Assembly (NCBI RefSeq): GCF_039529295.1
Contig: NZ_BAAAMN010000041.1
Coordinates: forward strand, 62,001 to 126,000
DNA: 64,000 bases
Source of the DNA: Yaniella flava
GTDB lineage: Bacteria > Actinomycetota > Actinomycetes > Actinomycetales > Micrococcaceae
Reading direction: 5' to 3'
Part shown: piece by piece, positions 25,143-33,959 of the stretch
Numbering within the stretch: position 1 is the first letter of the stretch
How the letters are laid out: every line of letters begins with the position of its first letter
Made by a program: the position numbers and the translations under genes
Notes under the pieces: generated by a model
The model's input: the letters and a program-made list of their open reading frames with translations, nothing else
Database searches by the model: none
What the model was told of the DNA's origin: nothing

Positions 25143-26767
25143 GACCTGACCTCCTGTTCTGTATCTGGCTCAGCTGCGTGTTTACCGTCGGCCAGATCGG
25201 TAGCATCCAGACCGTATTCATTTTCGGAGCGTTCGTTGTACAGTGCCGAATTTTTCGACCATGGGATCAGCGATAGCAGGAAGCCGATGACGATCAGGCT
25301 GATAGCCATGCCCCAACCGAAGGTATTGACGTACCAGTCTGGCATTCCGCCGTAGGCCTCCTCGCCACCGAGTTCTGAGATCATTTCGGCCACCAGGGTG
25401 TAGACGAGCACAATCGGTAGCACTACGGCGATCAGGAACTTGTAGATGCTGCCCAGTCGGAAGGAGGACACCATATTGAGGTGTTTGACCATTCGATCGA
25501 GGCGACGTAGCAGCCACGAGACGCAGACAACTGCAACCAGTGCGGCGGCCACGATACCGAATTGGTTGACGAAGTAGTCGGAGACATCCAGCAGGTGGAG
25601 GCCCGAGGTGGTGCCGAAACCGAGCAGTGACAGCAGCGCCAGCGCCACCCCGAAGGTGAATACTACGGTGGTGCGCGACCAGCCGGTTTTGTCTTTGACC
25701 GCCGACAGTGTGACTTCCAAGATCGAGATCATCGAGGTAAAGCCAGCGAACAAGAGCGAACCAAAGAACAATACGCCGATGATCGGACCCAGCCCCAGTG
25801 GTGCCTGCGAGATAATTTCTGGGAAGGCCACGAAGGCGAGTCCGATGCCGGATGTGACAACCTCAGCGATCTCTACTCCTGCGGCCTGCGCCATGAAGCC
25901 CAGTGCCGAGAACACACCGATACCGGCCAAGATTTCAAAACCGGAGTTGGAGAAACCAACCACCAGGCCGGAGCCGGTGAGGTTGGTGCGTTTTTTCAGG
26001 TAGGACGAATAGGTGATCATGATGCCGAAGCCAACGGACAAGGAGAAGAAGATTTGTCCGTAGGCGGCGATCCATACACCGGGATCCAGCAGTGCCGCCC
26101 AGTTTGGTGTGAACAGAGAATCCAGACCGCTGATAGCGCCCGGTAGCGTCAGTGCGATACCGACTAAGACCAGAAACATCAGGACCAGGATTGGTATACC
26201 AATGGCTGAGGCCATACCGATACCACGTCGAACCCCGAGTGCAAGCACGACCAACACTGCCACCCAGATGGCGAGCATTGGCCAAAACACTCCTGGGACA
26301 ATCGTCAACTCTACGCCCGGTGTTTCAGACATTTGCAGGTAGTTTTCGAAGAAGAATGCGTCGGGGTCGTCGCCCCAGGCTTCAGTCGCCGAGAAGAAAA
26401 TATAGCTTGCCGCCCAGCCAAGGATGGCCGCGTAGTACAGGCCGATGACCACACAGATCATAGCCTTCCACCAACCAATGGTTTCGGTCCATTTGGCGAG
26501 CCGCCGAAACGCTAATGGGGGCGAGCCTTTGAAGCGGTGCCCGAGCGCGTAGTCGAAGAACAGCAGCGGAATACCCGCCGATAACAACGCGACCAGATAC
26601 GGGATGATGAATGCTCCACCGCCGTTTTCGTAGGCGATATACGGAATGCGCCAAATGTTGCCCAACCCGACCGCAGAGCCCATGGCAGCCAGGATGAAAA
26701 TCCAACGACCACCAAACGCTTCACGACGCGTGGACGCGGCTGGCGCCGACGTCATTTGAGAGGACAT
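25139..26767 (-). CDS. metP: Sodium-dependent NSS-family amino acid transporter, MetP-like
   Basis: 542 residues with about 12 membrane segments. The NSS hallmark AAMGSAVGLGNIWRIPYIAYENGGGAF (TM1) lies at about residues 28-54 with the Na+/substrate-binding unwound part, and FFSLSVGFGIMITYSSYL marks TM6. It is coupled to a MetS-like small subunit, so methionine and/or alanine are the likely substrates; the family alone does not prove this. Upstream are a good promoter (26822-26850) and a perfect palindrome (26798-26812) near the transcription start. Confidence 0.9.
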   Translation of the reverse strand: MSSQMTSAPAASTRREAFGGRWIFILAAMGSAVGLGNIWRIPYIAYENGGGAFIIPYLVALLSAGIPLLFFDYALGHRFKGSPPLAFRRLAKWTETIGWWKAMICVVIGLYYAAILGWAASYIFFSATEAWGDDPDAFFFENYLQMSETPGVELTIVPGVFWPMLAIWVAVLVVLALGVRRGIGMASAIGIPILVLMFLVLVGIALTLPGAISGLDSLFTPNWAALLDPGVWIAAYGQIFFSLSVGFGIMITYSSYLKKRTNLTGSGLVVGFSNSGFEILAGIGVFSALGFMAQAAGVEIAEVVTSGIGLAFVAFPEIISQAPLGLGPIIGVLFFGSLLFAGFTSMISILEVTLSAVKDKTGWSRTTVVFTFGVALALLSLLGFGTTSGLHLLDVSDYFVNQFGIVAAALVAVVCVSWLLRRLDRMVKHLNMVSSFRLGSIYKFLIAVVLPIVLVYTLVAEMISELGGEEAYGGMPDWYVNTFGWGMAISLIVIGFLLSLIPWSKNSALYNERSENEYGLDATDLADGKHAAEPDTEQEVRS

Positions 26768-26797
26768 GTTTACCCCTTTTACGTGTGATGTGAATAC

Positions 26798-26812
26798 AAG
26801 TCAGCGTGACTT
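26798..26812. promoter_or_regulatory. Perfect inverted repeat downstream of the metP promoter
   Basis: AAGTCA and TGACTT separated by GCG. It sits about 10 nt downstream of the -10 box, covering the expected early transcribed region, as an operator for a dimeric repressor would. Confidence 0.5.
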
Positions 26813-26821
26813 ATGACACTA

Positions 26822-26850
26822 AGATTACGCCTTACGGGGCGGTAGAACAA
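26822..26850 (-). promoter_or_regulatory. Predicted promoter of metP-metS
   Basis: Minus-strand TTGTTC (26845-26850), 17-nt spacer and TAATCT (26822-26827), about 55 nt before the metP ATG. Confidence 0.55.
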
Positions 26851-26892
26851 TAACCTCGCAGGGCGAAGGCAGCATTGACCTGGAATTACTAT

Positions 26893-28077
26893 TTATCGGA
26901 GACACTGACCGGTTGATACTGGCTCAGACAAATGCGGGGCGTCATCAACGACACCAGAGATCTCATCCAGCGTGAGTGCGTACCCAACTTCAGCCCCTGA
27001 CGCCCTGGCAAAAATCACGCCTGCTACCGCACCTTCATCATCCACGAGCGCCCCGCCCGAGTTGCCTTGACGAACGTCAGCTGAAATCTGATACACATCG
27101 CGTTGTTCGGGGGCTTCATCATAGATATTGGCAACGGTCGCAGGCCCTTGAGCTTGCACCTCTGCTGTGGTGATCTGATGGGGACCGCCCGATGGATAAC
27201 CGAGGACAAACGCAGGCTCTCCCGGTTCCATACCGTCGCCAAACTCTACCGTCGGCAATTCTGCATCGGGTAACGCTATCACTGCGATGTCGGCATCTGG
27301 GTCAAATGCCACCACTTGGCCAGTGAACAGTTGGCCGTCGAGACTTTCTACTTGCGGCGATTCGACCCCGGCCACCACGTGTGCATTGGTGATGATCCGA
27401 TCGCCAGCCACTGCAAAGCCTGAGCCCGTCTGGCTTTGACCGCATTCGTAAGCGCTGCCAGTAATACGAACAGAAGACACTGTGGCATCTTCTACCGCGG
27501 CCGTTGGCTCAACGCGTGCATCCTCAACTTCAGGAGGCGTCTCGTCAGCCGCAAGATCCAGCTCGGGTAGCTCCGAGGAATCCAACACGTCCGCCCGCAC
27601 CTGCGCAATCCACGTCCGCGCACCTTCCGGGGTCCATTGGGTCGCCAATGACACGACGCTGGAATTCTTCAGTGCACTGGTAATACCGGGCACACCCACC
27701 GAGGAAATTGAAAAAGCAATCAACGAGATCAGTAGTCCCGCAATGACGGTGTTGCCAATGGCGCCAAGAAAGCGGTCAACGAGACGCAGGGCTGGGTGAC
27801 TGATGTGGAGACGGAGGCGGCCGCCAATCTTCCGTCCCAACCACATACCGAACCAGATCATGACAGCGGTGGTCGCAACCATCGTGATGATGCGCATGAC
27901 GCCAGCCGCCACGAGTTGAACAATAAGCGGCATGAGAAAAAGGCCACCGAGGGCACCCAAGATTGCGCCCGCAATAGTACCCATCGAGATCCAAAACCCA
28001 CGGCGAAAGCCGATAATGATCACGATGATCAGTACGAGCACCAGGGCCCAATCAAGCAAGGAAAGCCCTATGATCAT
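26893..28077 (-). CDS. MarP-like membrane-anchored serine protease (CvpA/trypsin fusion)
   Basis: 394 residues. Four hydrophobic segments in the first about 130 residues form a CvpA-like membrane domain. A linker of about 70 residues leads to a trypsin-like domain with His in IITNAHVVAG near 233, Asp in DADIAVIALPD near 264 and Ser in QGNSGGALVDDEG near 341. Two cysteines (YECGQS and the C-terminal GQCLR) may form a disulfide, as in mycobacterial MarP (Rv3671c), an extracytoplasmic protease needed for acid and oxidative stress survival. It is divergent from crp across a 315-nt regulatory region. Confidence 0.9.
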   Translation of the reverse strand: MIIGLSLLDWALVLVLIIVIIIGFRRGFWISMGTIAGAILGALGGLFLMPLIVQLVAAGVMRIITMVATTAVMIWFGMWLGRKIGGRLRLHISHPALRLVDRFLGAIGNTVIAGLLISLIAFSISSVGVPGITSALKNSSVVSLATQWTPEGARTWIAQVRADVLDSSELPELDLAADETPPEVEDARVEPTAAVEDATVSSVRITGSAYECGQSQTGSGFAVAGDRIITNAHVVAGVESPQVESLDGQLFTGQVVAFDPDADIAVIALPDAELPTVEFGDGMEPGEPAFVLGYPSGGPHQITTAEVQAQGPATVANIYDEAPEQRDVYQISADVRQGNSGGALVDDEGAVAGVIFARASGAEVGYALTLDEISGVVDDAPHLSEPVSTGQCLR

Positions 28078-28392
28078 CCACCGTCCCCCTCACCGTGACT
28101 CCTGGGGTGGCTACAGTCGTTCAAGCGTAGCCGGTTTTTCTACGATCGATGATTCACCGTGCCGATAGCGTAGTAATTTCACAAGGTTTTGGTCTATCGT
28201 AGAGGGAGATTTCGCTGCTGGTTGTGACGATTTCCACATTCCCTTCTACGTTCGATAGAATCACTTGGAAGCCCATGTCGAAACGCACTACCATGAACGT
28301 GCCTGAATCAATCGGCACTCCACAACCAGTGACCAAGTTCCGGCAAAAGTTTGAGTTCGGCCCACAAGGCCAGTAAGGAAACCTTCACCACA
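28078..28392. promoter_or_regulatory. marP-crp intergenic regulatory region
   Basis: No convincing gene is present. It holds a near-consensus CRP site (28223-28238) and four related CTACG-containing elements: TCTACGATCGATGA (28139-28152), GATAGCGTAG (28164-28173), TCTATCGTAGAG (28193-28204) and TCTACGTTCGATAGAA (28245-28260). The crp ribosome site AAGGAAA lies at 28374-28380. Confidence 0.55.
28223..28238 (+). promoter_or_regulatory. Near-consensus CRP site upstream of crp
   Basis: TGTGA-CGATTT-CCACA differs from TGTGA-N6-TCACA at one fixed position. It lies 155 nt before the crp ATG and 146 nt before the marP start, allowing autoregulation, marP control, or both. Confidence 0.5.
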
Positions 28393-29070
28393 ATGGATCT
28401 AGACGTATTGCGCAATGCACCGCTCTTCACGCACCTCGACGAAGAGGTGTTCAGCGCCCTGACCGCGGAGCTCACCGAAGTTGAGCTTTCTCGCGGCGCC
28501 TCGGTTTTCCATGAAGGCGATGACGGAGATCAGCTCTACGTCATTTTGTCCGGAAAGATAAAGCTTGGCCGCACAGCCCCAGACGGTCGCGAAAACTTGC
28601 TGGCCATCCTCGGCCCCGGCGAGGTCTTCGGCGAGATGGCTCTGTTCAACCCAGCACCCCGTTCAGCCTCTGCCACCGCGGTGTCAGCTACCAGCCTGGC
28701 CGGCCTGCGCCACGAGAACCTCCGCAAGGTCATTTATTCTTCACCAGAAGTCTCGATGCAGCTACTTGGCGCTTTGGCTCGCCGCCTGTCACGCACGAAC
28801 GAATCGCTTGCTGACCTTGTATTTTCCGATGTGCCAGGTCGCGTCGCGAAGGCCCTGTTGGATCTGGCTGACCGTTTCGGCCGTCCAACCGCCGATGGCC
28901 TGCTCGTCGCCCACGACCTCACACAGGAAGAGCTTGCCCAACTGGTTGGCGCCTCCCGTGAAACGGTCAACAAGGCACTGGCCGAGTTCGTCCAACGCGA
29001 CTGGTTGCGACTCGAAAACCGTGCCGTCATCGTAATGGATCTACAGCGTCTGCGTCAGCGCGCACGCTAG
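28393..29070 (+). CDS. crp: CRP/FNR-family transcriptional regulator (actinobacterial Crp/GlxR type)
   Basis: 225 residues from ATG 28393, where family alignment begins (MDLDVLRNAPLF); an in-frame TTG at 28351 adds 14 unlikely residues. The N-terminal cyclic-nucleotide domain has the phosphate-binding cassette GEMALFNPAPRSASATA near 76-92. The C-terminal winged helix has SRETVNKALAEF near 191-202 as recognition helix, the type that reads TGTGA half-sites. It is a cAMP-responsive global regulator, like Rv3676 and GlxR. A 16-nt near-consensus site lies upstream. An 18-bp hairpin terminator follows. Confidence 0.93.
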   Translation: MDLDVLRNAPLFTHLDEEVFSALTAELTEVELSRGASVFHEGDDGDQLYVILSGKIKLGRTAPDGRENLLAILGPGEVFGEMALFNPAPRSASATAVSATSLAGLRHENLRKVIYSSPEVSMQLLGALARRLSRTNESLADLVFSDVPGRVAKALLDLADRFGRPTADGLLVAHDLTQEELAQLVGASRETVNKALAEFVQRDWLRLENRAVIVMDLQRLRQRAR

Positions 29071-29089
29071 GCACATCCACGACTGAAAT

Positions 29090-29128
29090 GCATCGCGGGC
29101 TGAAGAATTGTTCTTCAGCCCGCGATGC
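29090..29128 (+). terminator. 18-bp hairpin terminator between crp and ridA
   Basis: Perfect 18-bp stem GCATCGCGGGCTGAAGAA / complement with a 3-nt TTG loop, followed by GTTTAA. It separates the convergent crp and ridA genes and can act on both strands. Confidence 0.82.
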
Positions 29129-29158
29129 GTTTAACCCCTACACATATGCGTAGGCGGG

Positions 29159-29623
29159 TCAGTCGTGAACCTTGACCATCATTTCAACTTCAACAGGCGC
29201 ATTCATTGGCAGCATCGCCACGCCGACAGCGGAGCGCGCATGAATGCCTTTGTCACCAAACACTTCGCCGAGGAATTCTGAGGCTCCGTTGATCACCAGG
29301 TGCTGCTCGGCAAAGTCGGCTCCAGAAGCAACGAAACCGACGACCTTGGTAATTTGGGCGATCTTATCGAGATCACCAATTTCAGCCTTGATCGCAGCCA
29401 GCCCATTCAAAACACAGATGCGTGCGTAACCAGCGGCATCGGCCACACTGACCTCGTCGCCCACTTTTCCGGTACCGGCAAGAGCGCCTTCGATAACTGG
29501 CAGCTGACCGGAGGTATAGACGTTATCGCCATCACGCATGGTCGGCACGTAAGCAGCCAGGGGCTTGACTACTTCCGGCAGCGTATAGCCTGCCTCTTCG
29601 AGTCGTTGTTCAATAGCAGACAT
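29159..29623 (-). CDS. ridA: RidA family protein
   Basis: 154 residues with the YjgF/YER057c/UK114 fold: VYTSGQLPVIEGAL near 36-49, CVLNGLAAIKAEIGDLDKI near 71 and a C-terminal VGVAMLPMNAPVEVEMMVKV. RidA proteins hydrolyse reactive enamines/imines made by PLP enzymes. The catalytic-type Arg expected near the C-terminal beta strand is not in its usual place, so this may be a Rid-like rather than archetypal RidA member. It follows the DUF4177-like gene by 12 nt with a GGAGC ribosome site. Confidence 0.85.
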   Translation of the reverse strand: MSAIEQRLEEAGYTLPEVVKPLAAYVPTMRDGDNVYTSGQLPVIEGALAGTGKVGDEVSVADAAGYARICVLNGLAAIKAEIGDLDKIAQITKVVGFVASGADFAEQHLVINGASEFLGEVFGDKGIHARSAVGVAMLPMNAPVEVEMMVKVHD

Positions 29624-29635
29624 GTTGCTCCTTCG

Positions 29636-29800
29636 CTAAGCTTTTGGACGCTTGAGATAAGCAACCGGTGCGTTGCCGTCCGGTCCGGGAATGACGGTGA
29701 TCAATTCCCACCCGTCGTCACCCCACTGGTCAAGAATCTGCTTGGTCGCATGGATCAACAATGGAATCGTGGCGTATTCCCACTTTTGTATATCGCTCAT
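29636..29800 (-). CDS. DUF4177-like small protein (54 aa)
   Basis: 54 residues read by eye from ATG 29800 to TAG 29636: an N-terminal QKWEYATIPLLIHATKQIL, then WGDDGWELITVIPG and a tail AYLKRPKA, the short beta-hairpin/helix pattern of DUF4177 proteins. Function is unknown. It precedes ridA by 12 nt as in mycobacteria (Rv3678A-Rv3678c), which supports a real conserved gene pair. Confidence 0.82.
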   Translation of the reverse strand: MSDIQKWEYATIPLLIHATKQILDQWGDDGWELITVIPGPDGNAPVAYLKRPKA

Positions 29801-29871
29801 AGGCTTAACCGTATCTTGCGCCGAGAGCTTTCGAACAGATCTGGTTGTGCTATATCCGGTAGACTCCCCGC

Positions 29872-32118
29872 ATGGCCAAAACGACTTCCTCAGGTACTGG
29901 TGTGCTCAAAGGCAACTCGCTACTGTCGAAACTGCTCGCCTTTTTTGGGATATCCGCTCTCTTGGGCGCCCTCGGGGCGGGCATGATGCTACCCGCAGGT
30001 ATGCTTACCGGCGCAGCGTCGCAGGTCGGCACAGAGATGCTAGATCAGCTGCCGGCAGAATTAAACGAAGAACCCCTATCCACGCCTTCCAAAATCATGG
30101 ATCAGGACGGCAATGAGATCGCCACGTTCTATGCTGAAAACCGTACCCCGGTAGAGCTCGAGAACATCTCAGAGCACATGCAAAACGCGGTCATCGCAAT
30201 TGAAGATGAGCGTTTTTATGATCACTCTGGAGTCGATGGCGAGGGTCTGGCGCGCGCGATGGTGCACAACGTGACGTCCGATACTCAGCAAGGTGCGTCA
30301 ACGCTGACGCAGCAGTACGTCAACAACGTTTTGGTCAACTATCAGAATCTCAACGGCCTGCGCACCACTGTTTCGGGCACCAAAGAGATTCCAGACAAAC
30401 TTCGCGAAATGAAGATTGCGGTCGCCGTTGAAAAGGAAATGTCGAAAGACGAAATCCTTGAGGGCTACCTCAATATTGTTTTATTCACCGGCCGTACCTA
30501 CGGAGTCGAAGCGGCAGCCGGCTACTTCTTTGATAAGACGGCAGCTGATCTCAATATTGGAGAGTCGGCAATGTTGGCCGGCCTAGTGCAGTCACCAAAC
30601 GCACTGAACCCAGAAAACAACCCTGAGGGCGCGACGAACCGCCGCAACTTTGTACTGGGCAATATGTACGATCAAGGCTTTATTACCGAAGAGGAATACA
30701 ACGAAGCCGTCGAATCGGAGATCCAGCTCAATGTGAGTCCGGAGCCTACCGGATGTCTCAATGCCGAAGAAGGCTTCGAGTATTTCTGCGACTACACTCA
30801 GCAGCAGATACTTGCTGACCCAGCGTTTGGTCCAGATCGCGACTCCCGTCAACGCATGCTGGATCGCGGTGGCCTCGAAATTACGACCACCCTAGATTCC
30901 GATCTGCAGCGCGCGGCAGTTGAAACCGCCAGAGAGCACGTTCCTGCTGACGAAAACGAAGGTATCGGTGCAGCACTGGTGACCGTTCAGCAGGACACCG
31001 GAAATATCAAGGCCATGGCCCAGAACACGCACTATGCCGTGGGCGAAGAAGAACCGGGCGATTTAGCCATGAACTTCAGCGTGGACTCCCAATGGGGCGG
31101 GGGCAATGGGTTCCAGGCAGGTTCGACGCTCAAACCGTTCGTCGCCATGGCCTGGATGGCCGAGGGCAAATCGATGCGTGACCCTATCGATGCCTCACGC
31201 CGACAATATAACAGCGACGTGACTTTCCCTGCCTATTGCCTTGAGGACGGAAAGGCCAGCATTGGTGAAGACTGGCCAGTAGGTAACGCGCTTGACAATA
31301 TGTACAAGCCCATGCGGATGGATTATGGCCTGTACTGGTCGATCAACTCCGCAACCGTTGCTGCCGCCTACGAAACCGATCTGTGTTCAATCACCGATAT
31401 CACCACGGCAGCAGGTATCACCACTGCGGCCGCTAACGAGCCTCTGAACCCTGCACACCCCGCGCTGGTCCTGGGGTCGCCGCAAGTTTCTCCACTGACC
31501 ATGGCGGCAGGATACTCGACACTTGGTTCCGGCGGCACCTACTGTGAGCCGCGTGCTTTCGAATCCATCGTTGATTCAGAAGGCGAAGAATACACTGTGC
31601 CACCGGTGCAATGTGATCCCGGTGCCCTCAACCCAGAGAACATTAAAGAGCTCAATAATACGCTGACCGGCATTGCCGATGAACGCATCGCCGAAGGCAA
31701 CATTGACTTCCCTATCGCTGGCAAAACGGGTACCAATAACGCCTCTTCATCACTCTGGTTCATTGGATACACTTCCGAGCTCACCACCGCATCGTGGGCA
31801 GGGCGGTACTCCTCCCTGGACTCACTTGCGGGCTCCACCATCAACGGACGCTACTACAATGACGTGTGGGGCGCCCGGATTGCTGGCCCAATGTGGGTGG
31901 ACTATATGCAAGAAGCCGGACCACAATACGAGACCGCAGAATTCCCAGCATTCGATGGCCCGACCGGTGATCCCGCCGCAGAGGGCCTCAGCCAGGGCTC
32001 ATCGAACAACAATGGTGGAAACGACTCGTCAAATAACAACGATGACGATTCCAACTCCAACGACTCAGATTCCAACGAGGACTCCGAGGATGACGACTCA
32101 TCTGGGGACGATGACTAG
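29872..32118 (+). CDS. Bifunctional class A penicillin-binding protein (PonA type)
   Basis: 748 residues. One N-terminal membrane anchor (about 22-50) is followed by a GT51 transglycosylase domain with EDERFYDHSGVDGEG near 107 and GASTLTQQYVNN near 142. The transpeptidase domain has Ser in AGSTLKPF near 418, SIN near 489 and KTGT near 616. It polymerises and crosslinks peptidoglycan outside the membrane. The C-terminus has no PASTA domain; it ends in about 50 residues of mostly Ser, Asn, Asp and Glu. It corresponds to mycobacterial ponA2 and, as there, is followed directly by a metallophosphoesterase. Confidence 0.95.
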   Translation: MAKTTSSGTGVLKGNSLLSKLLAFFGISALLGALGAGMMLPAGMLTGAASQVGTEMLDQLPAELNEEPLSTPSKIMDQDGNEIATFYAENRTPVELENISEHMQNAVIAIEDERFYDHSGVDGEGLARAMVHNVTSDTQQGASTLTQQYVNNVLVNYQNLNGLRTTVSGTKEIPDKLREMKIAVAVEKEMSKDEILEGYLNIVLFTGRTYGVEAAAGYFFDKTAADLNIGESAMLAGLVQSPNALNPENNPEGATNRRNFVLGNMYDQGFITEEEYNEAVESEIQLNVSPEPTGCLNAEEGFEYFCDYTQQQILADPAFGPDRDSRQRMLDRGGLEITTTLDSDLQRAAVETAREHVPADENEGIGAALVTVQQDTGNIKAMAQNTHYAVGEEEPGDLAMNFSVDSQWGGGNGFQAGSTLKPFVAMAWMAEGKSMRDPIDASRRQYNSDVTFPAYCLEDGKASIGEDWPVGNALDNMYKPMRMDYGLYWSINSATVAAAYETDLCSITDITTAAGITTAAANEPLNPAHPALVLGSPQVSPLTMAAGYSTLGSGGTYCEPRAFESIVDSEGEEYTVPPVQCDPGALNPENIKELNNTLTGIADERIAEGNIDFPIAGKTGTNNASSSLWFIGYTSELTTASWAGRYSSLDSLAGSTINGRYYNDVWGARIAGPMWVDYMQEAGPQYETAEFPAFDGPTGDPAAEGLSQGSSNNNGGNDSSNNNDDDSNSNDSDSNEDSEDDDSSGDDD

Positions 32119-33059
32119 TGTCTGAAACCTCAGGGTGGCCGCGTCGGATCGCATCCGGCGCGGCCACCCTTTTCACTACCACCATCTTGGCGGGCTCTGC
32201 AGCCATTGCTTTCGGAGCCATCAGTGCCCGACGGTTCGGCATCCGATACGAAACCATGTCGCTGCTTCCTGCCGGACACGCCCCGCTTCGCATTGTGCAC
32301 CTGGGCGATATGCACTTGGTCGCCCATGATCGTCAGAAAATCGAATTCGTCCGCGGCCTCGCAGCACTTGAACCCGATCTGGTCATCAATACCGGCGACA
32401 ACCCCGGTGGGATCGACGCCGTCGATTCCGTACTTGAAGCCCTCGAGCCACTGCTCCACATCCCCGGGGTCTTCGTTCCCGGTTCGAATGATTTCTATGG
32501 TCCACGCCCGATGAACCCACTGCGATATTTACGCGCCCCCTCGGCCATGGACAGCGCCGAGGAGCTTCGGGAAACCATCGACGTGGCCACGATGTTTCGA
32601 ACCTTCACGGAGACCGGTAATTGGCACCGCGTGGGAAACCAAACACATACACTGCAGATCCGTGAGGACCTGAAAATCAATTTTTCCGGTACCCACGATG
32701 CCCACATGCAAGCTGACGCCTGGCCGGGATTCGACCACACTGATCCGCCAGCACAACTCAATATCGCCGTCACGCATGCTCCGTATCGACGTGTACTGGA
32801 CACTGCCATCGCCGATGGTGCTGATTGCGTATTTGCCGGGCACACGCACGGCGGACAAATCGCCCTGCCACGCTATGGTGCAATCGTGTCCAACTGTGAT
32901 CTGCCGACCGGACTCGCCTCGTCACTATTTCCCTGGCGTGCCGGCGGCAGAACCGGTCTGGTCAATGTCACCGCCGGCATCGGCACGTCACCCACGGTTC
33001 CACTGCGTACATTTTGCCCGCCCGAAGCCGTGGTCGTTGATCTGGTGGCCGCCAACTAA
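32118..33059 (+). CDS. Metallophosphoesterase, membrane-anchored
   Basis: 313 residues from GTG 32118, sharing one base with the PBP stop (TAGTG). A possible N-terminal anchor (about 11-36) is followed by the calcineurin-like core: HLGDMHL near 61, NTGDNPGG near 90, GSNDF near 120, THAP near 219 and GHTHGGQ near 238, which provide the two-metal site. It resembles YkuE/Rv3683 proteins; the substrate is unknown, with phospholipids or cell-wall intermediates possible. Coupling to the PBP suggests an envelope role. Confidence 0.87.
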   Translation: MSETSGWPRRIASGAATLFTTTILAGSAAIAFGAISARRFGIRYETMSLLPAGHAPLRIVHLGDMHLVAHDRQKIEFVRGLAALEPDLVINTGDNPGGIDAVDSVLEALEPLLHIPGVFVPGSNDFYGPRPMNPLRYLRAPSAMDSAEELRETIDVATMFRTFTETGNWHRVGNQTHTLQIREDLKINFSGTHDAHMQADAWPGFDHTDPPAQLNIAVTHAPYRRVLDTAIADGADCVFAGHTHGGQIALPRYGAIVSNCDLPTGLASSLFPWRAGGRTGLVNVTAGIGTSPTVPLRTFCPPEAVVVDLVAAN

Positions 33060-33955
33060 TTGAAGGCGCGACCCGTCAAACGACGATAGGCCTCACGGTA
33101 CCGTGCAGCGGTTTTCTCGACGACGTCATCGGCAAGCTCTGGCGGCGGGGTATCTGCCGCCCGCTCCCAGCCCGAGGCGTCCGAAGCCAACCAGTCACGG
33201 ACAAACTGTTTATCAAACGAATCCTGTCCACGCCCCGGTTGATACGTCGCCGCATCCCAAAACCGAGAAGAATCCGGGGTTAAGACCTCATCGCCCAGCG
33301 TGATGGTCCCGTGTTCATCAACGCCATATTCAACCTTGGTGTCGGCCAGAATAATGCCCGCGTCACGAGCGATACGCTCGGCCGTCGCATACAGTTGCAG
33401 CGTTTTCTCGCGGATGTCGTCAGCGGCCAACTGACCAATCCGATGGACCATCTCGGCATACGAAATGTTCTCATCATGTTCGCCCACTTCTGCCTTCGCA
33501 GACGGGGTAAAGATCGCCGGCTCAAGCTTGGAACCGTCAACGAGCCCGCCGGGGAGGTCAATGCCGGTCACCTGGCCGCTTTGACGATACTCGGCTAATC
33601 CGGATCCGGTCAGATAACCGCGTGCGATGGCCTCAATGGGGAACATATCCAAGCGTTTGACGATCATGGCCCGCTGAGCCACCGCCGGCGGCACGTTCGT
33701 GGACACCACGTGATTGGCGACGTCGAGTTCATCAGAGAGTCGATCAAACCACCACAGTGACAGCTGCGTCAGGATCTTGCCTTTTTCGGGGATGCCCGGA
33801 GACAAAATATGGTCAAAGGCCGAGATCCGATCTGTGGCGACCACTAACAGCGTGTCGGACTCGCCCGGCGCAGTGGACTCGGGCTCATAGAGGTTGCGGA
33901 CTTTGCCCGAATAGATGTGACGCCAGCCGGGGACGTGAACTGCAGTGTCGGTCAT
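33056..33955 (-). CDS. purC: Phosphoribosylaminoimidazole-succinocarboxamide synthase
   Basis: 299 residues from ATG 33955; the longer open frame overlaps purD and lacks support. SAICAR synthase motifs: IYSGKVRNLYEP near 15-26, DRISAFDHIL near 46, and LADTKVEYG near 210. It joins aspartate to CAIR in purine synthesis. It begins 4 nt after the purD stop, so the two are one operon, and overlaps the convergent metallophosphoesterase by 4 nt. Confidence 0.95.
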   Translation of the reverse strand: MTDTAVHVPGWRHIYSGKVRNLYEPESTAPGESDTLLVVATDRISAFDHILSPGIPEKGKILTQLSLWWFDRLSDELDVANHVVSTNVPPAVAQRAMIVKRLDMFPIEAIARGYLTGSGLAEYRQSGQVTGIDLPGGLVDGSKLEPAIFTPSAKAEVGEHDENISYAEMVHRIGQLAADDIREKTLQLYATAERIARDAGIILADTKVEYGVDEHGTITLGDEVLTPDSSRFWDAATYQPGRGQDSFDKQFVRDWLASDASGWERAADTPPPELADDVVEKTAARYREAYRRLTGRAFN

Positions 33956-33959
33956 GGCG

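Noticed and set aside
28154..28336. 60-codon open frame on the minus strand between marP and crp
   Set aside because: No ribosome site and no recognisable domain; it covers the CRP-like site and CTACG elements, so regulatory DNA is more likely.
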